From Bacteroidota bacterium (GTDB lineage Bacteria; Bacteroidota; Bacteroidia; Sphingobacteriales; Sphingobacteriaceae): 41,264 nucleotides of DNA. Position numbers and translations under genes: made by a program. Position 1 is the stretch's first letter. Every line of letters begins with the position of its first letter. The notes under the pieces were generated by a model. The model was not told the DNA's origin. It made no database searches and saw nothing but the letters and a program-made list of their open reading frames with translations. Shown here one piece after another: positions 22,570 through 33,300 of the stretch. The stretch covers positions 1 through 41,264 of the forward strand of contig JAFDZM010000027.1 of assembly GCA_018266915.1 (NCBI GenBank), in the 5' to 3' direction.

Positions 22570-25500
22570 ATCTGTTTAATTTACTTGAATCCATATACTT
22601 TTCATATCAACCTTTATGACCTGGCGTTCCTTGTCCTGATAATTACCGGGCTGAATTTTGCCTTGCTATTAGGTTTCACTAAAAAAGCCAACCAACCGGC
22701 AAACAGGTTTCTTGCGCTGGCCCTGGTTGTGATTGTTTTGTGGATGATCCATATCAGGGATAATGATATCCGGCTGACGATAGAATTTTCATTGGCACTC
22801 GGCCCCCTCATTTATTTTTATGTACTGAAATTAACCCGGCCCGAATATAAATTTAACCGGAAGGTCTTACTGCATTTCATTCCGGTATTATTTGAGCAAT
22901 TCATTCTGTCAAATTCTATTCTGCAATTCTTGACTTTCATTTCAGTCATAAGTTACCTGTTTTGCTCTCACCTGCTGATCGAACGTTTTTACGGTCGGCA
23001 AAAATTTAACGGGGGCGACAGGTACCGGTATGAATTAGGATGGTTACATCGACTATTGATGGGTTTCGGATTCCTGTGGCTTCTTTGGATACCCTTTACC
23101 ACCGTTGGTTATTTTTATCACTTAAATGAACATGCCTGGTATCCCTTTTATCTCTGTGTGGCAGGGATGCTGATCTGGATAGCTGTTTCGGCTTATTTAA
23201 GGACGGAAGCCAACGTAGCCGTAAATCCATCTGCACTTTTTAAACCATCTCCGCCAGCTGAACTAAAGCAAAAAGGTGCTTGGCTAAAAAAAGTTGTAAA
23301 AGCTAATCTTTATTACCAGGACCCGGAGCTAAGCTTAAACTCGCTGGCTGAAAAATTGGAATTAACGACCCATGAGTTATCCCGGATACTCAATAATGTC
23401 CTTAAAAAAACCTTCAACGATTTCATTAATGAATACCGGGTGCGGGATATAATAGCGAAAATGCAAGACCCCACTTATGATCATATCACCTTGTTGGGCA
23501 TCGCCTACGATTCGGGCTTCAATTCTCAAAGCACCTTTCATCGTGCATTTAAAGAATTGACAGGCAAAACACCCGCAGAGTACAAAAAAGAACTCCCATC
23601 TTATAATTTGACAGTTGGTTCAAGTGTTGCAGCGATAATTTCGAACAAGGAAACCACACCAAAGTGGTCTCCTGAAAAATTAAATCGCAATCTTATGTTT
23701 CGCAGTTATCTAAAAATCGCATGGCGTAATACGCTGAATAATAAAGTTTACAGCGCACTTAATATAGCTGGGCTGGCTACCGGTATGGCTGTGGCATTAC
23801 TTATCGGGTTGTGGGTGGCCGATCAATATTCCTATGATCGTTTTCTGCCCGGGTACCAACAGGTGTACCAGGTTGAAATGAACCTTACATCGCAGCACAA
23901 CGGTACGACGACCCAAACCTCGATAGCGCTGCCGTTGACGGATGTTTTACGAAAAGAGATCCCCGGCATTAAATATGTAGCTGAATCTGATGCCCTGGGC
24001 CTGATGAATCATGGTCTTTTAGTTGGCGACAAAAAATTATACCTGGGTGGGGGAGCTGCGGGGCCAGATTTCTTTAAAATGTTTCAATTTCCTTTTGTTA
24101 AGGGTAATCCTAACACTGCCCTCAAGGACACGTATTCCATTGTGCTGACTGAGCCGACTGCCAAAGCTTTATTTGGCGATGCCGATCCGATGGGAAAAAC
24201 TGTTCGTATTGATAATTCGCAAAGCCTGAAGGTTACCGGGGTTATTAAGGAAATTCCTAAAAACTCAACTCTTCAATTTCATTATATTATGCCATTTGCA
24301 TTTGGAGAAGCAACCCAAGATTGGATGAAGCTTGGGCGCACCAAGTGGACATGGAATTCATTCAATGCTTATGTGGTATTGGAGCCCGGTGCAAACTATG
24401 CGCAAATTGCGCCTAAGATCAGGGATATCGTCAATAAACGAAGCCCGGAGATGCGTGTGGCAAAACCCGAAGTGTTTTTGCACCCGATGAAAGACTGGCA
24501 TTTATACAGCGATTTCAAGAACGGAAAGTCAGTTGGCGGTTTTATCGAGTACGTGCGGATGTTCAGTATCATTGGCATACTGGTATTGGCGATAGCCTGT
24601 ATCAATTTCATGAATCTTTCCACCGCACGATCTGAAAAGCGGGCAAGAGAAGTTGGTGTCCGTAAGGCGATTGGCTCGGGACGAATCGATTTAGTATACC
24701 AGTTTTTACTGGAGTCTATTCTGATTACGTTTATATCGTTTCTGCTTGGCTTGCTTTTGGTTCAGCTGGCATTGCCATCGTTCAACACCTTAACGGGCTC
24801 TTACATACATATTCCATACGGCAATGTGGTTTTTTGGTGCATTATGATCGCTTTTATATTAGTTACCGGTTTAGCTGCCGGAAGCAGGTCGGCGTTTTAT
24901 TTATCCTCGTTCAATCCTGTTAAGGTTTTGAAAGGAAGTATCCAGGTCGGCAAGGCCGCAGCCCTGCCCCGGAAAATATTAGTAATGGTACAGTTTACCT
25001 GCTCCGTGTCTTTGATCATTAGCACCGTGATTGTTTACCAGCAGATACAATATGTAAAAAATCGTCCGACAGGATATAACGCCGACAGGTTGGTAATGAC
25101 CGATATGAACGGTGACCTTTACCAGCATTATGATGCCTTGAAAAATGATTTGCTATCAATGGGGCTCGTGGAGAGCGTGGTATCTTCCACATCACCAGCA
25201 ACGCAGATATATAGTCATTATTCACTACAGAAATGGCCGGGCAAAAACGCGGGAGATGAAGAAGCGAATGTTGGCGCTATATGGGTGTCGAACGGGTATT
25301 TCCAAACCCTTGGGATGACGATGGCTGCCGGTCGGGATTTTTCGGCTGATTGGAAGAGTGATTCGCTGAACGTGATCGTTAATGAGGCCACCGTGAAGCG
25401 TATGGGACTTAAAGATCCCATTAATCAAATGATATCCTGGAATGGCAACGATAAGCAAGTACGGATAATCGGTGTGGTAAAAGATGCACTGATGGAATCG

Positions 25501-26085
25501 CCTTATACATCTGTAGCCCCTGCGATTTTCTGCCATAGTCCATATGGATTTGTCATTACATACCGTTTACCTAAAAACGCCAATACACATATATCAATAG
25601 AAAAAATCGGCAAGCTTTTTGAAAAATATAATCCATCCTATCCTTATCAATACAAATTTGTAGACGAAGTGTATGCCAGCAAATTTAACCTCGAGGTATT
25701 GGTAGGCAAACTGGCTGGTGTATTTGCTGCCCTCGCTATATTTATTTCCTGCCTGGGTTTGTTTGGTCTTGCTGCTTATGTTGCAGAGCAACGCACAAAA
25801 GAGATCGGCATCCGCAAAGTGTTAGGCGCATCTATAACACAGGTGTGGATGTTGTTGTCAATCGACTTTGTCGTACTGGTGATTATCAGTTGTGTTATCG
25901 CTTCACCTATTGCATTATACTTCCTTAATAATTGGCTGCAGAAATATCCATACCACGTTTCCATAGGCCTGAGTGCGTTTGTTGCATCGGGAATTATGGC
26001 TATCATGGTTACTTTTTTTACGATCAGCTTCCAGGCAATAAAAGCTGCCTTGACCAACCCGGTTAAGAGCCTTCGCTCAGAATGA
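22555..26085 (+). CDS. 7TM-AraC-FtsX fusion protein, copy 1
   Basis: One reading frame of about 1176 aa from TTG 22555 (LEQRLICLIYLNPYTFHINL), chosen by alignment with copy 3. An in-frame TTG at 22495 lies inside the leader hairpin. Order (numbered from 22495): membrane region 42-235; AraC-type helix-turn-helix about 275-365 (LNSLAEKLELTTHELSRIL and LLGIAYDSGFNSQSTFHRAF); linker ETTPKWSPEKLNRN; full MacB/FtsX permease from M401 to the end with two FtsX units (REVGVRKAIGSGR and KEIGIRKVLGAS). Compared with copies 2 and 3 the membrane region has in-frame gaps of about 10 and 22 residues, removing most of helix 4. No ABC ATPase gene is nearby. It may be a membrane-tethered regulator joined to an efflux or mechanotransmission permease. 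Confidence 0.85.
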   Translation: MEQRLICLIYLNPYTFHINLYDLAFLVLIITGLNFALLLGFTKKANQPANRFLALALVVIVLWMIHIRDNDIRLTIEFSLALGPLIYFYVLKLTRPEYKFNRKVLLHFIPVLFEQFILSNSILQFLTFISVISYLFCSHLLIERFYGRQKFNGGDRYRYELGWLHRLLMGFGFLWLLWIPFTTVGYFYHLNEHAWYPFYLCVAGMLIWIAVSAYLRTEANVAVNPSALFKPSPPAELKQKGAWLKKVVKANLYYQDPELSLNSLAEKLELTTHELSRILNNVLKKTFNDFINEYRVRDIIAKMQDPTYDHITLLGIAYDSGFNSQSTFHRAFKELTGKTPAEYKKELPSYNLTVGSSVAAIISNKETTPKWSPEKLNRNLMFRSYLKIAWRNTLNNKVYSALNIAGLATGMAVALLIGLWVADQYSYDRFLPGYQQVYQVEMNLTSQHNGTTTQTSIALPLTDVLRKEIPGIKYVAESDALGLMNHGLLVGDKKLYLGGGAAGPDFFKMFQFPFVKGNPNTALKDTYSIVLTEPTAKALFGDADPMGKTVRIDNSQSLKVTGVIKEIPKNSTLQFHYIMPFAFGEATQDWMKLGRTKWTWNSFNAYVVLEPGANYAQIAPKIRDIVNKRSPEMRVAKPEVFLHPMKDWHLYSDFKNGKSVGGFIEYVRMFSIIGILVLAIACINFMNLSTARSEKRAREVGVRKAIGSGRIDLVYQFLLESILITFISFLLGLLLVQLALPSFNTLTGSYIHIPYGNVVFWCIMIAFILVTGLAAGSRSAFYLSSFNPVKVLKGSIQVGKAAALPRKILVMVQFTCSVSLIISTVIVYQQIQYVKNRPTGYNADRLVMTDMNGDLYQHYDALKNDLLSMGLVESVVSSTSPATQIYSHYSLQKWPGKNAGDEEANVGAIWVSNGYFQTLGMTMAAGRDFSADWKSDSLNVIVNEATVKRMGLKDPINQMISWNGNDKQVRIIGVVKDALMESPYTSVAPAIFCHSPYGFVITYRLPKNANTHISIEKIGKLFEKYNPSYPYQYKFVDEVYASKFNLEVLVGKLAGVFAALAIFISCLGLFGLAAYVAEQRTKEIGIRKVLGASITQVWMLLSIDFVVLVIISCVIASPIALYFLNNWLQKYPYHVSIGLSAFVASGIMAIMVTFFTISFQAIKAALTNPVKSLRSE

Positions 26086-26090
26086 GTCAT

Positions 26091-26166
26091 TAGAACCAAG
26101 AGTCAAGAATCAAGAGCCAGGACAATTTTTATCTCTTGATTCTTGGCTCCTGACGTTTGGTTCTGA
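26091..26166. repeat. Inverted heptad element between fusion copies 1 and 2
   Basis: Left words GAACCAA, GAGTCAA, GAATCAA, GAGCCAG (26093-26120); 15-nt loop; right words TTGATTC, TTGGCTC, CTGACGT, TTGGTTC (26136-26163). The first 18 nt equal the left end of the four-helix-bundle cassette at 4604. It starts 5 nt after the stop of copy 1 and looks like an empty version of that cassette. Confidence 0.7.
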
Positions 26167-26233
26167 CAAAAACGTTTATTTTAACTTATCATTAACATTC
26201 TGCCTGTTAATATTTTATTAATTTGGAAGGCGA

Positions 26234-29200
26234 TTGTGCCAATTAATTCATTTGAAATCCTATACATTCCATATAACACTTTATGATGCCGCGTTCTTCG
26301 GGATGCTTTTTATTGGTTTCACTTTTATTCTTCTTTTGTGGTTTACTAAAAAAGCAAACCGCCCTGCAAACCGATTCCTGGCTACAGCATTGGCTGTTGC
26401 AGCTTTGTGGATAGCCCGGATAGTGGCAATCGACATACGGCTGGCCAACTATGCACCTTTTTGGAGTAGCCTGCCGATGCAGTTTTCGCTGGCGCTCGGT
26501 CCGCTCATTTACTTTTATGTACTCAAAATAACCCGGCCTGAGTATAAATTTCAGCGACGGGATATGTTGCATTTTAGCCCTTTGATATTGGAAATAGGTG
26601 CGTATGTTTTAGAAACTGTACAAAGTATTAATATAGGTACAGCGACCTATGATACGCCGATATTTCAACGATTGAATCCCGTCTTACAATTGTTGGCATT
26701 CGTTTCAGTCATCATCTACCTATATAAATGTCATACACTGATTGAAGGGTTTTATCAGCAACAAAAATTTAATGGAGGTGACCGTTACCGGCACGAGCTG
26801 CGCTGGCTGCATCGCTTACTGATAGTTTTCGGTACATTATGGCTGTTATGGACACCCTTTGTAGCGATAGACTATTTCTTTTACAATTACCAATTAGGCG
26901 CACAGGCATATTATCCATTGTATTTCCTTTTGGTAGTCATGATCGTTTGGATAGCAGCGAGGGCTTTTTTACGACCGGAAATTGGTGGGCAACCTGATGC
27001 AGCTGTACCAGTTCTGAAACCATTGCTACCGGCTGAACTAAAGCAAAAAGGCACATGGCTAAAGAAGATGGTAAAAGAAAAGCGCTATTACCAGGATCCT
27101 GAATTAAGCCTGGGTTCGCTTGCAGAAAAGCTTGAACTAACAACTCATGAATTATCCCGGATCATCAATACAGTCCTCAAAAAAAGCTTTAATGATTTTA
27201 TTAATGAATACCGTGTTCAGGATGCGGCCCGGAAAATGCAGGATCCCGCCTTTGATCATCTTACCCTGCTGGGTATTGCATTTGAATCAGGGTTCAATTC
27301 CCAAAGCAGCTTTAACCGCATTTTTAAGCAAGCGACCGGAAAAAGCCCGGTAGAATATAAAAATGAACTAAAAAAAGAGTTCCCATCTTATAATCTGGGA
27401 AGTCAGCAACAAATTGCGGCGGTAAATTCGTCTTCTGAAACCACCCCGAAGTGGTCTCAGGGGAAATTAAACCGCAACTCCATGTTCAAAAATTATTTCA
27501 AAATAGCACGGCGTAACCTGATGCGTAATAAAAGCTACGCCGCCATTAATATTACCGGGCTGGCTGTTGGCATTGCCGTTTGTATGGTGATCTTTATCAT
27601 TATACAGTTTCAAACCAGCTACGATAATTTTCACTCTAAAAAAGACCGCATCTATCGTGTGCTAACCGAGTATCACCATGAAGGGTCAGGAGAAGTTTCT
27701 TATGGGAAGGACCTTCCTTTTCCAATTCCGCTTGGATTAAAAACTGCTTTCCCTCAACTGGAGGTGGCACCGGTTTTTGCCAGCCAGAATGACCAATTGC
27801 TGATAGTCGACAATAAAGGAAATACCGAAAAAGCATTTAAGGAATCGCGGGGTTTATTCTTTACATCACCTGCATTCTTCAAAATATTCAATTTTCCGCT
27901 TATCGCAGGGACGTATGAATCATTAAAAGACCCGAACAATGTGTTGCTAACCAAAGACATCGCTGAAAAATATTTTGGCGACTGGAAGTTGGCAATGGGC
28001 AGAACCATTAAACTGCAGGTTGGCGGCTTTATGTTTGAACACGGTACCGATGTAGTAACCGTTTCAGGCATATTGGAGAGTATCCCGGCTAATTCCGACT
28101 TCCAGTTAAAAGCCGTTGTGTCTTACGGAACAGGTTTTACCGGGAACTATTTGGCAAGTTCAACCGATTGGAATACAACGATATCTGATTATGGCTGTTA
28201 CATTTTGCTGCCGCAGGGTATGTCTGCCGACAATTTTAATCAGCAATTACGCGATTATTCACGGAAGGTGGAATCTCCCGCCAATCATGATAGCCATATT
28301 GCACAGCCATTAAGCGCAGTACATTATGATGCCCAGGTAGGTAATTATAGCAACAAAACCACCAGTCATCAATTGCTTAATGTATTGTGGCTCATTGCAG
28401 CATTCATTCTGTTAATTGCCTGTGTAAACTTTATCAACCTCTCCACTGCACAAGCTGTTAACCGTGCAAAAGAAGTTGGGGTAAGAAAAGTTTTAGGGAG
28501 TAATAAATCCCAGTTGCAGACTCAGTTCCTCGTCGAAACATTCTTGATCGTTGTCATAGCTGTACTACTTGCTGTAGGTATTACTGTGGCGGCATTGCCT
28601 TCTGTCAGCAACCTTTTAGAACTTTCGCTTTCATTCAACATACTCGCCAATCCGGCAATTGTTTTATTCCTTCTTATCGTAACAGTTGTGGTTACTGCGC
28701 TGGCTGGTTTTTATCCTTCCATTGTTTTATCAAGGTTTAACCCGGTTAATGCTTTGAAAAGCAAACTCGCATCAAATGCAGGCGGAATCTCATTGCGAAG
28801 GGGCTTGGTGGTGTTTCAGTTCATCATTGCGCAGGTCCTCATCATCGGGACACTCATCATCGTAAAGCAAATGAATTATTTTATGGATCAACCGATGGGC
28901 TTTGATAAAGATGCCGTGATTAACGTCCCGTTCCGTATTGATACCACGTTGACGAACAAGATGGGTTATTTGAAGAGGCAATTACTATCACTAAACGGTG
29001 TGCAAACCGTAAGCTTAAGCACCAACACCCCGGTTGAAAATGGTAACGATACCTGGAGTACAATAAAATTTGATCATGCGGTAAAAGAATCGGATTTTAA
29101 AGTGATCACCAAATTTGCCGACGACCAATATGTGCCCACTTATAAGTTACCACTAATAGCCGGAAGAAATTTGCAGCCGTCAGATCCGACAAAGGAATTT

Positions 29201-29920
29201 TTAGTGAACGAAGCCCTTGTGAAAAGTTTAGGGCTAAAAAGACCGGAAGACATCATCGGCAAAGAAATAAGCATTTGGAACGGAGTGATAACATGCCCGG
29301 TTGTGGGGGTATTAAAAGATTTTAACGATCGCTCTTTCCGCAATGAGGTGGCGCCATTAGTAATTACTACAGATGTTGCCATGTACAATCAGTTAGCCAT
29401 AAAATTGTCGACCAAAAGCATGTCGTCCACACTGCAATCTATTAAGAAGATATTCGACCAAACCTATCCGGATTTCGTATATCAATACAAGTTCCTGGAT
29501 GAAAAGATTGCCAGTTTTTACAAACAGGAAAACCAATTATCGCAACTGTACAAAATATTTGCCGCTATTGCCATATTCCTGAGCTGTTTGGGCCTGTATG
29601 GTTTAGCCTCGTTTATGGCCGTGCAGCGGGTAAAAGAAGTTGGTATCCGTAAAGTACTGGGCGCCACCACAGGCAATATCGTATACCTGTTTTCAAAGGA
29701 ATTTATCGTACTCATTGCAGTTGCCTTTGCTATAGCCACGCCCATAGCATGGTACTACATGCACCAATGGCTACAGGATTATGTTTACCGCATAAACATC
29801 AACTGGTGGCTGTTCGCAGTAGGCGGATTGGCTTCAATCATAATTGCACTTGCCACTATCAGTTTCCAGGCGGTGAAAGCGGCATTGGCGAACCCGGTTA
29901 AAAGTTTGAGAAACGAGTGA
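26234..29920 (+). CDS. 7TM-AraC-FtsX fusion protein, copy 2
   Basis: 1228 codons from TTG 26234 (MCQLIHLKSYTFHITLYD); there is no ATG near the conserved N terminus. Seven membrane helices at about 17-37, 47-66, 84-100, 111-129, 148-166, 194-216 and 227-246. AraC-type DNA-binding domain about 285-378 (LGSLAEKLELTTHELSRI; LLGIAFESGFNSQSSFNRIF). Linker SETTPKWSQGKLNRN. Complete FtsX/MacB permease from M417 (MFKNYFKIARRN), with motifs KEVGVRKVLGSNK and KEVGIRKVLGATT before the two C-terminal helix sets. M417 is the usual start of stand-alone Bacteroidota permeases, so the upstream part looks like a whole regulator gene joined in frame. The upstream region shares only the last 30 nt of the 102-nt leader. 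Confidence 0.87.
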   Translation: MCQLIHLKSYTFHITLYDAAFFGMLFIGFTFILLLWFTKKANRPANRFLATALAVAALWIARIVAIDIRLANYAPFWSSLPMQFSLALGPLIYFYVLKITRPEYKFQRRDMLHFSPLILEIGAYVLETVQSINIGTATYDTPIFQRLNPVLQLLAFVSVIIYLYKCHTLIEGFYQQQKFNGGDRYRHELRWLHRLLIVFGTLWLLWTPFVAIDYFFYNYQLGAQAYYPLYFLLVVMIVWIAARAFLRPEIGGQPDAAVPVLKPLLPAELKQKGTWLKKMVKEKRYYQDPELSLGSLAEKLELTTHELSRIINTVLKKSFNDFINEYRVQDAARKMQDPAFDHLTLLGIAFESGFNSQSSFNRIFKQATGKSPVEYKNELKKEFPSYNLGSQQQIAAVNSSSETTPKWSQGKLNRNSMFKNYFKIARRNLMRNKSYAAINITGLAVGIAVCMVIFIIIQFQTSYDNFHSKKDRIYRVLTEYHHEGSGEVSYGKDLPFPIPLGLKTAFPQLEVAPVFASQNDQLLIVDNKGNTEKAFKESRGLFFTSPAFFKIFNFPLIAGTYESLKDPNNVLLTKDIAEKYFGDWKLAMGRTIKLQVGGFMFEHGTDVVTVSGILESIPANSDFQLKAVVSYGTGFTGNYLASSTDWNTTISDYGCYILLPQGMSADNFNQQLRDYSRKVESPANHDSHIAQPLSAVHYDAQVGNYSNKTTSHQLLNVLWLIAAFILLIACVNFINLSTAQAVNRAKEVGVRKVLGSNKSQLQTQFLVETFLIVVIAVLLAVGITVAALPSVSNLLELSLSFNILANPAIVLFLLIVTVVVTALAGFYPSIVLSRFNPVNALKSKLASNAGGISLRRGLVVFQFIIAQVLIIGTLIIVKQMNYFMDQPMGFDKDAVINVPFRIDTTLTNKMGYLKRQLLSLNGVQTVSLSTNTPVENGNDTWSTIKFDHAVKESDFKVITKFADDQYVPTYKLPLIAGRNLQPSDPTKEFLVNEALVKSLGLKRPEDIIGKEISIWNGVITCPVVGVLKDFNDRSFRNEVAPLVITTDVAMYNQLAIKLSTKSMSSTLQSIKKIFDQTYPDFVYQYKFLDEKIASFYKQENQLSQLYKIFAAIAIFLSCLGLYGLASFMAVQRVKEVGIRKVLGATTGNIVYLFSKEFIVLIAVAFAIATPIAWYYMHQWLQDYVYRININWWLFAVGGLASIIIALATISFQAVKAALANPVKSLRNE

Positions 29921-29923
29921 TTT

Positions 29924-29992
29924 TAGAGCCAGGAATCAAGATTCAAGAACCGGGGCAAATCCTGGCTCCTGCATCCTGACTCTTGATTCTTA
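29924..29992. repeat. Inverted heptad element after fusion copy 2
   Basis: Left words GAGCCAG, GAATCAA, GATTCAA, GAACCGG (29926-29953); 8-nt loop; right words CTGGCTC, CTGCATC, CTGACTC, TTGATTC (29962-29989). It begins 3 nt past the stop. Same four-word arms as the element at 26091 but with different words. Confidence 0.65.
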
Positions 29993-30022
29993 TCTTGAGG
30001 TTTAGTTGAAACACGCGAGTGG

Positions 30023-30057
30023 TGCGTTCCGGGGTGAGATACGGAACGCATTTTTTT
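30023..30057 (+). terminator. Terminator of fusion copy 2
   Basis: TGCGTTCCG, loop GGGTGAGATA and CGGAACGCA form a perfect 9-bp stem followed by seven T. A strong terminator for the plus-strand fusion transcript. Confidence 0.88.
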
Positions 30058-30226
30058 AATCTTCCAACTTCAACTTTATACCGCCATTCATCACAAGCCC
30101 GCGCTATTCGCAGACACCACCGTTTTGCACAAATCCATATGAAACAAGCGCTTGCATTAAAAAAAGCTATTATGCGGGTAACACTGATTTTTCACCAGCT
30201 ATATAGACCGAGCTAACGAAATAGTA

Positions 30227-30328
30227 CAATCGCTGTTCCAACTTACTAACATATTGATTGATGAAAAATTATGCAGTATTTGATATATCTATTTATAACA
30301 AAACCGGACGCCTTAACATCCGGTTTTG
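30227..30328 (-). promoter_or_regulatory. Orphan copy (L2) of the 102-nt fusion-gene leader
   Basis: On minus: hairpin CAAAACCGGATG-TTAAGG-CGTCCGGTTTTG, then the same AT-rich block ending AATATGTTAGTAAGTTGGAA and CAGCGATTG. After the final G the similarity to copies 1 and 3 stops abruptly and no long frame follows (only about 20 codons after the TTG). It lies 70 nt past the stop of copy 3 in the same orientation, so copy 3 is flanked by direct leader repeats. Its hairpin may now serve as terminator of copy 3. Nothing else was recognised in 30058-30226 or 30329-30397. Confidence 0.65.
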
Positions 30329-30397
30329 ACTTATTCATTTCTCAAGCTCTATTCGAGAGCCATGCTCCTATACTGAAGCTTTGGCGCAAACGTAAGC

Positions 30398-33300
30398 TCA
30401 TTCTGAGCGCAGGCTCTTCACCGGGTTCACAATAGCCGCTTTAATTGTCTGAAAACTGGAAGTTATGAAAGCCGTCAGCAGCATACCCGCGCCGCTTGCT
30501 ATAAATATCCACCAACTGATGGTTGTTTTATCCGCATAATTTTCCATCCATTTGTTCATGGCCCACCATGCCAGTGGTGTAACGATGACGAATGCCAGCA
30601 GGATAAGCAATACTAATTCGGTGGACAGCAATCGAACAATCTGTGCAACAGACGCACCGAGCACCTTGCGTACGCCTATCTCTTTGGTACGCTGACCGGT
30701 AGTATAAATTGCCAGGCCCAATAAACCAAGGCAACTGATCAGTATAGAAAGCCCAGTGGCCCAGGTGAGCAAGGTTGAAGTGTGCTTTTCCTGGTCATAA
30801 AACTGTGCGATCGATTTATCATAGAACTGGTAACTGGGGGCATCATCAGGATACATTTCTTTCCATATTTTTTCCATAGACGCCATTGTTTTCTGCCATT
30901 CGCCACCTCCTGCGGTTTCAGGCTTCAGGGCAATATGGATAACACCGTTACAGAAATCGCCATTACCTGCGGCCATAATAACCACCGGGCTTATCGGAGA
31001 TTGAAGCGAATGCGTATAGAAATCGGCCACAACTCCAACGATACGTAAACTTTTTCCGTTCGAATTAAACACTTTACCCACTGCATCATTTGGATTTGTA
31101 AAACCGAGTGTCCTGGCATAGTTTTCATTGATTACAAACCCTGCCGAAGTATCTGCTGCTGTGATATTTCGCCCGGCAATTATTTTGATATGATACAGCT
31201 TGATATAGTTTTCATCGCAAAATTTTAATTCTACCGGCGTTGTAATTTCCTTTTTGCCATCCTTATAAACAAAATTAGTGCTGCTGGTACCGTCAGATGA
31301 TGGCGGCTCAAAACCCACGCTTACCATTGCTACACCAGGCAATGTTCGCAGCTTATTTGCCATTACCTGGTTAGTTGTTGCTTTACGGACCTTATATGGA
31401 GTTTCAGCAAATACAATGGCGTCCTTTTTAAAGCCAAGGTCTTTATGCAGAGCGTAATAGATCTGCTTACTTACGAGCAAGGTCGCCATGATGAAAAACT
31501 GGGCTATCACAAACTGCGATACCGTAAGCGATTTACGCAGCCAGGCGTTCCGGGTCTTACTGCTCCCGCTTTGCACCTGGTTTTTGAGTACCAGTACCGG
31601 CTTATAGCCTGAAAGCAAAAGTGCAGGATAAAAGCCTGATAAAAAGCTAACCACTACGATCAACCCAAACAGGAACAGGAAAATATCCGGCTGATGAAGA
31701 TAATCTGCCTTAACACCGGTAGTTATAAAATCTGAGAACAGCTTCAAGATCAAAGGCGCCAAACCTATCGAGATAATTACCGCAAAAAGCGTGATCAGGA
31801 ATGTCTCGCTCAAGAACTGGGTGATCAACTGCCTGCGGTTGCTGCCCAGGGTTTTGCGGATGCCTATCTCCTTTGCTCTCTGGGTAGCTTGGGCTGTTGT
31901 TAGATTGATAAAGTTGATACAACCCAACAGCAGCAGGAAACCAGCTACAACTAATAACAAGTATGATCTTGTTTTACTTGCAGGGCCGCTGAAATCAAAA
32001 GTGCCGTAGTCCTGGCTGAAATGAATATCGCTCAGTGGCTGAACTGTAAAAGATCGTGAGCTTCCGTTTTTTTTATCATCGGCGCTATGCGGATCATTCT
32101 TCATATACATAGCATTTATCTGCTTTTGTATATTGGCTGCCGACACCTTCGGATACAATTTGATAAACACTTCAGATGCCGAGGTGGTGCTTCCCCAGTT
32201 AGTCAACTGCATATCCTTACCCAACCTGGTATTGGGCTTCCCTGAACTGAAAGAAATAAAGTCGTGGCATGAAAAATCGGTATTCTCTTTTATAGGTTCA
32301 ACAATGCCGGACACCGTGGTTTTCAGCGTATCATAAGTGATTGTTTTACCCAGCATCTGCTCGTAGGTGAGTGAAGGGAAATACACCTTCGCCCTGTCAG
32401 CAGTCAGAACAACCTGGTAGGGATCATTAAGCGCCGTTGTAGAAGAGCCTGCAAGCCATGTATAGTGGATGATTTTGAAATAATTCTGATCTGCCAGTGT
32501 GATACGATCTTGCCCCTTAAACTTTATGGGCTCATTGTGCTTACCCGTAACTATTACATCGGGGCTCAATGTGTATAGGGGCGCCACGAGCTCAACCCCA
32601 GTGATGTTACTTTTTATAGCCGCACCCATTGGCATGGTAACTCCATGACTATGGTTTTCGTTGCCCTGAAATTTGAAATTGCTCACCACGCGGAATATGC
32701 GGTCGCTGTCTTTATGAAATTTATCGAATGTCAAATCGTAATGCACAATGATATAGATAACCAGCGCTGCGCTGATACCTATCGAAAGCCCTATGATATT
32801 GATGAGTGTAAAAGCCTTGTGTTTCCAAAAGTTCCGGAAAGCGATTTTAAAATAATTCTTAAACATAACATTGCGGTTTAGTTTCTCATGAGGCCACTTT
32901 GGAAGGGTTTCACTACGCAATATTAACGGCGCAAATCGCGGAAGACTGCCCGAATTATAAGTTGGGTAATCTTTTTTCAGGTCATTTTTATATTCCAGCG
33001 GGGTTTTCCCGGTCATCTGCTTAAAAATGCGGGTAAAGGTACTTTGGGAATTAAACCCTGCTTCATAAGCAATACCCAACATTGTGATATGGTTAAAAGC
33101 AGGGTCAAACATTTTATTAATCACATCCCGCACACGGTATTCATTTATAAAATCATTAAAACTCTTTTTGAGGACGGTATTCAATATTCGCGATAATTCA
33201 TGGCTATGTATGCCGAGCTTTTCTGCAAGTGAACCCAGGCTCAATTCAGGGTCCTGATAATAGCGGTTTTCTTTAACTGCGTTCTTTAGCCAACTGCCTT

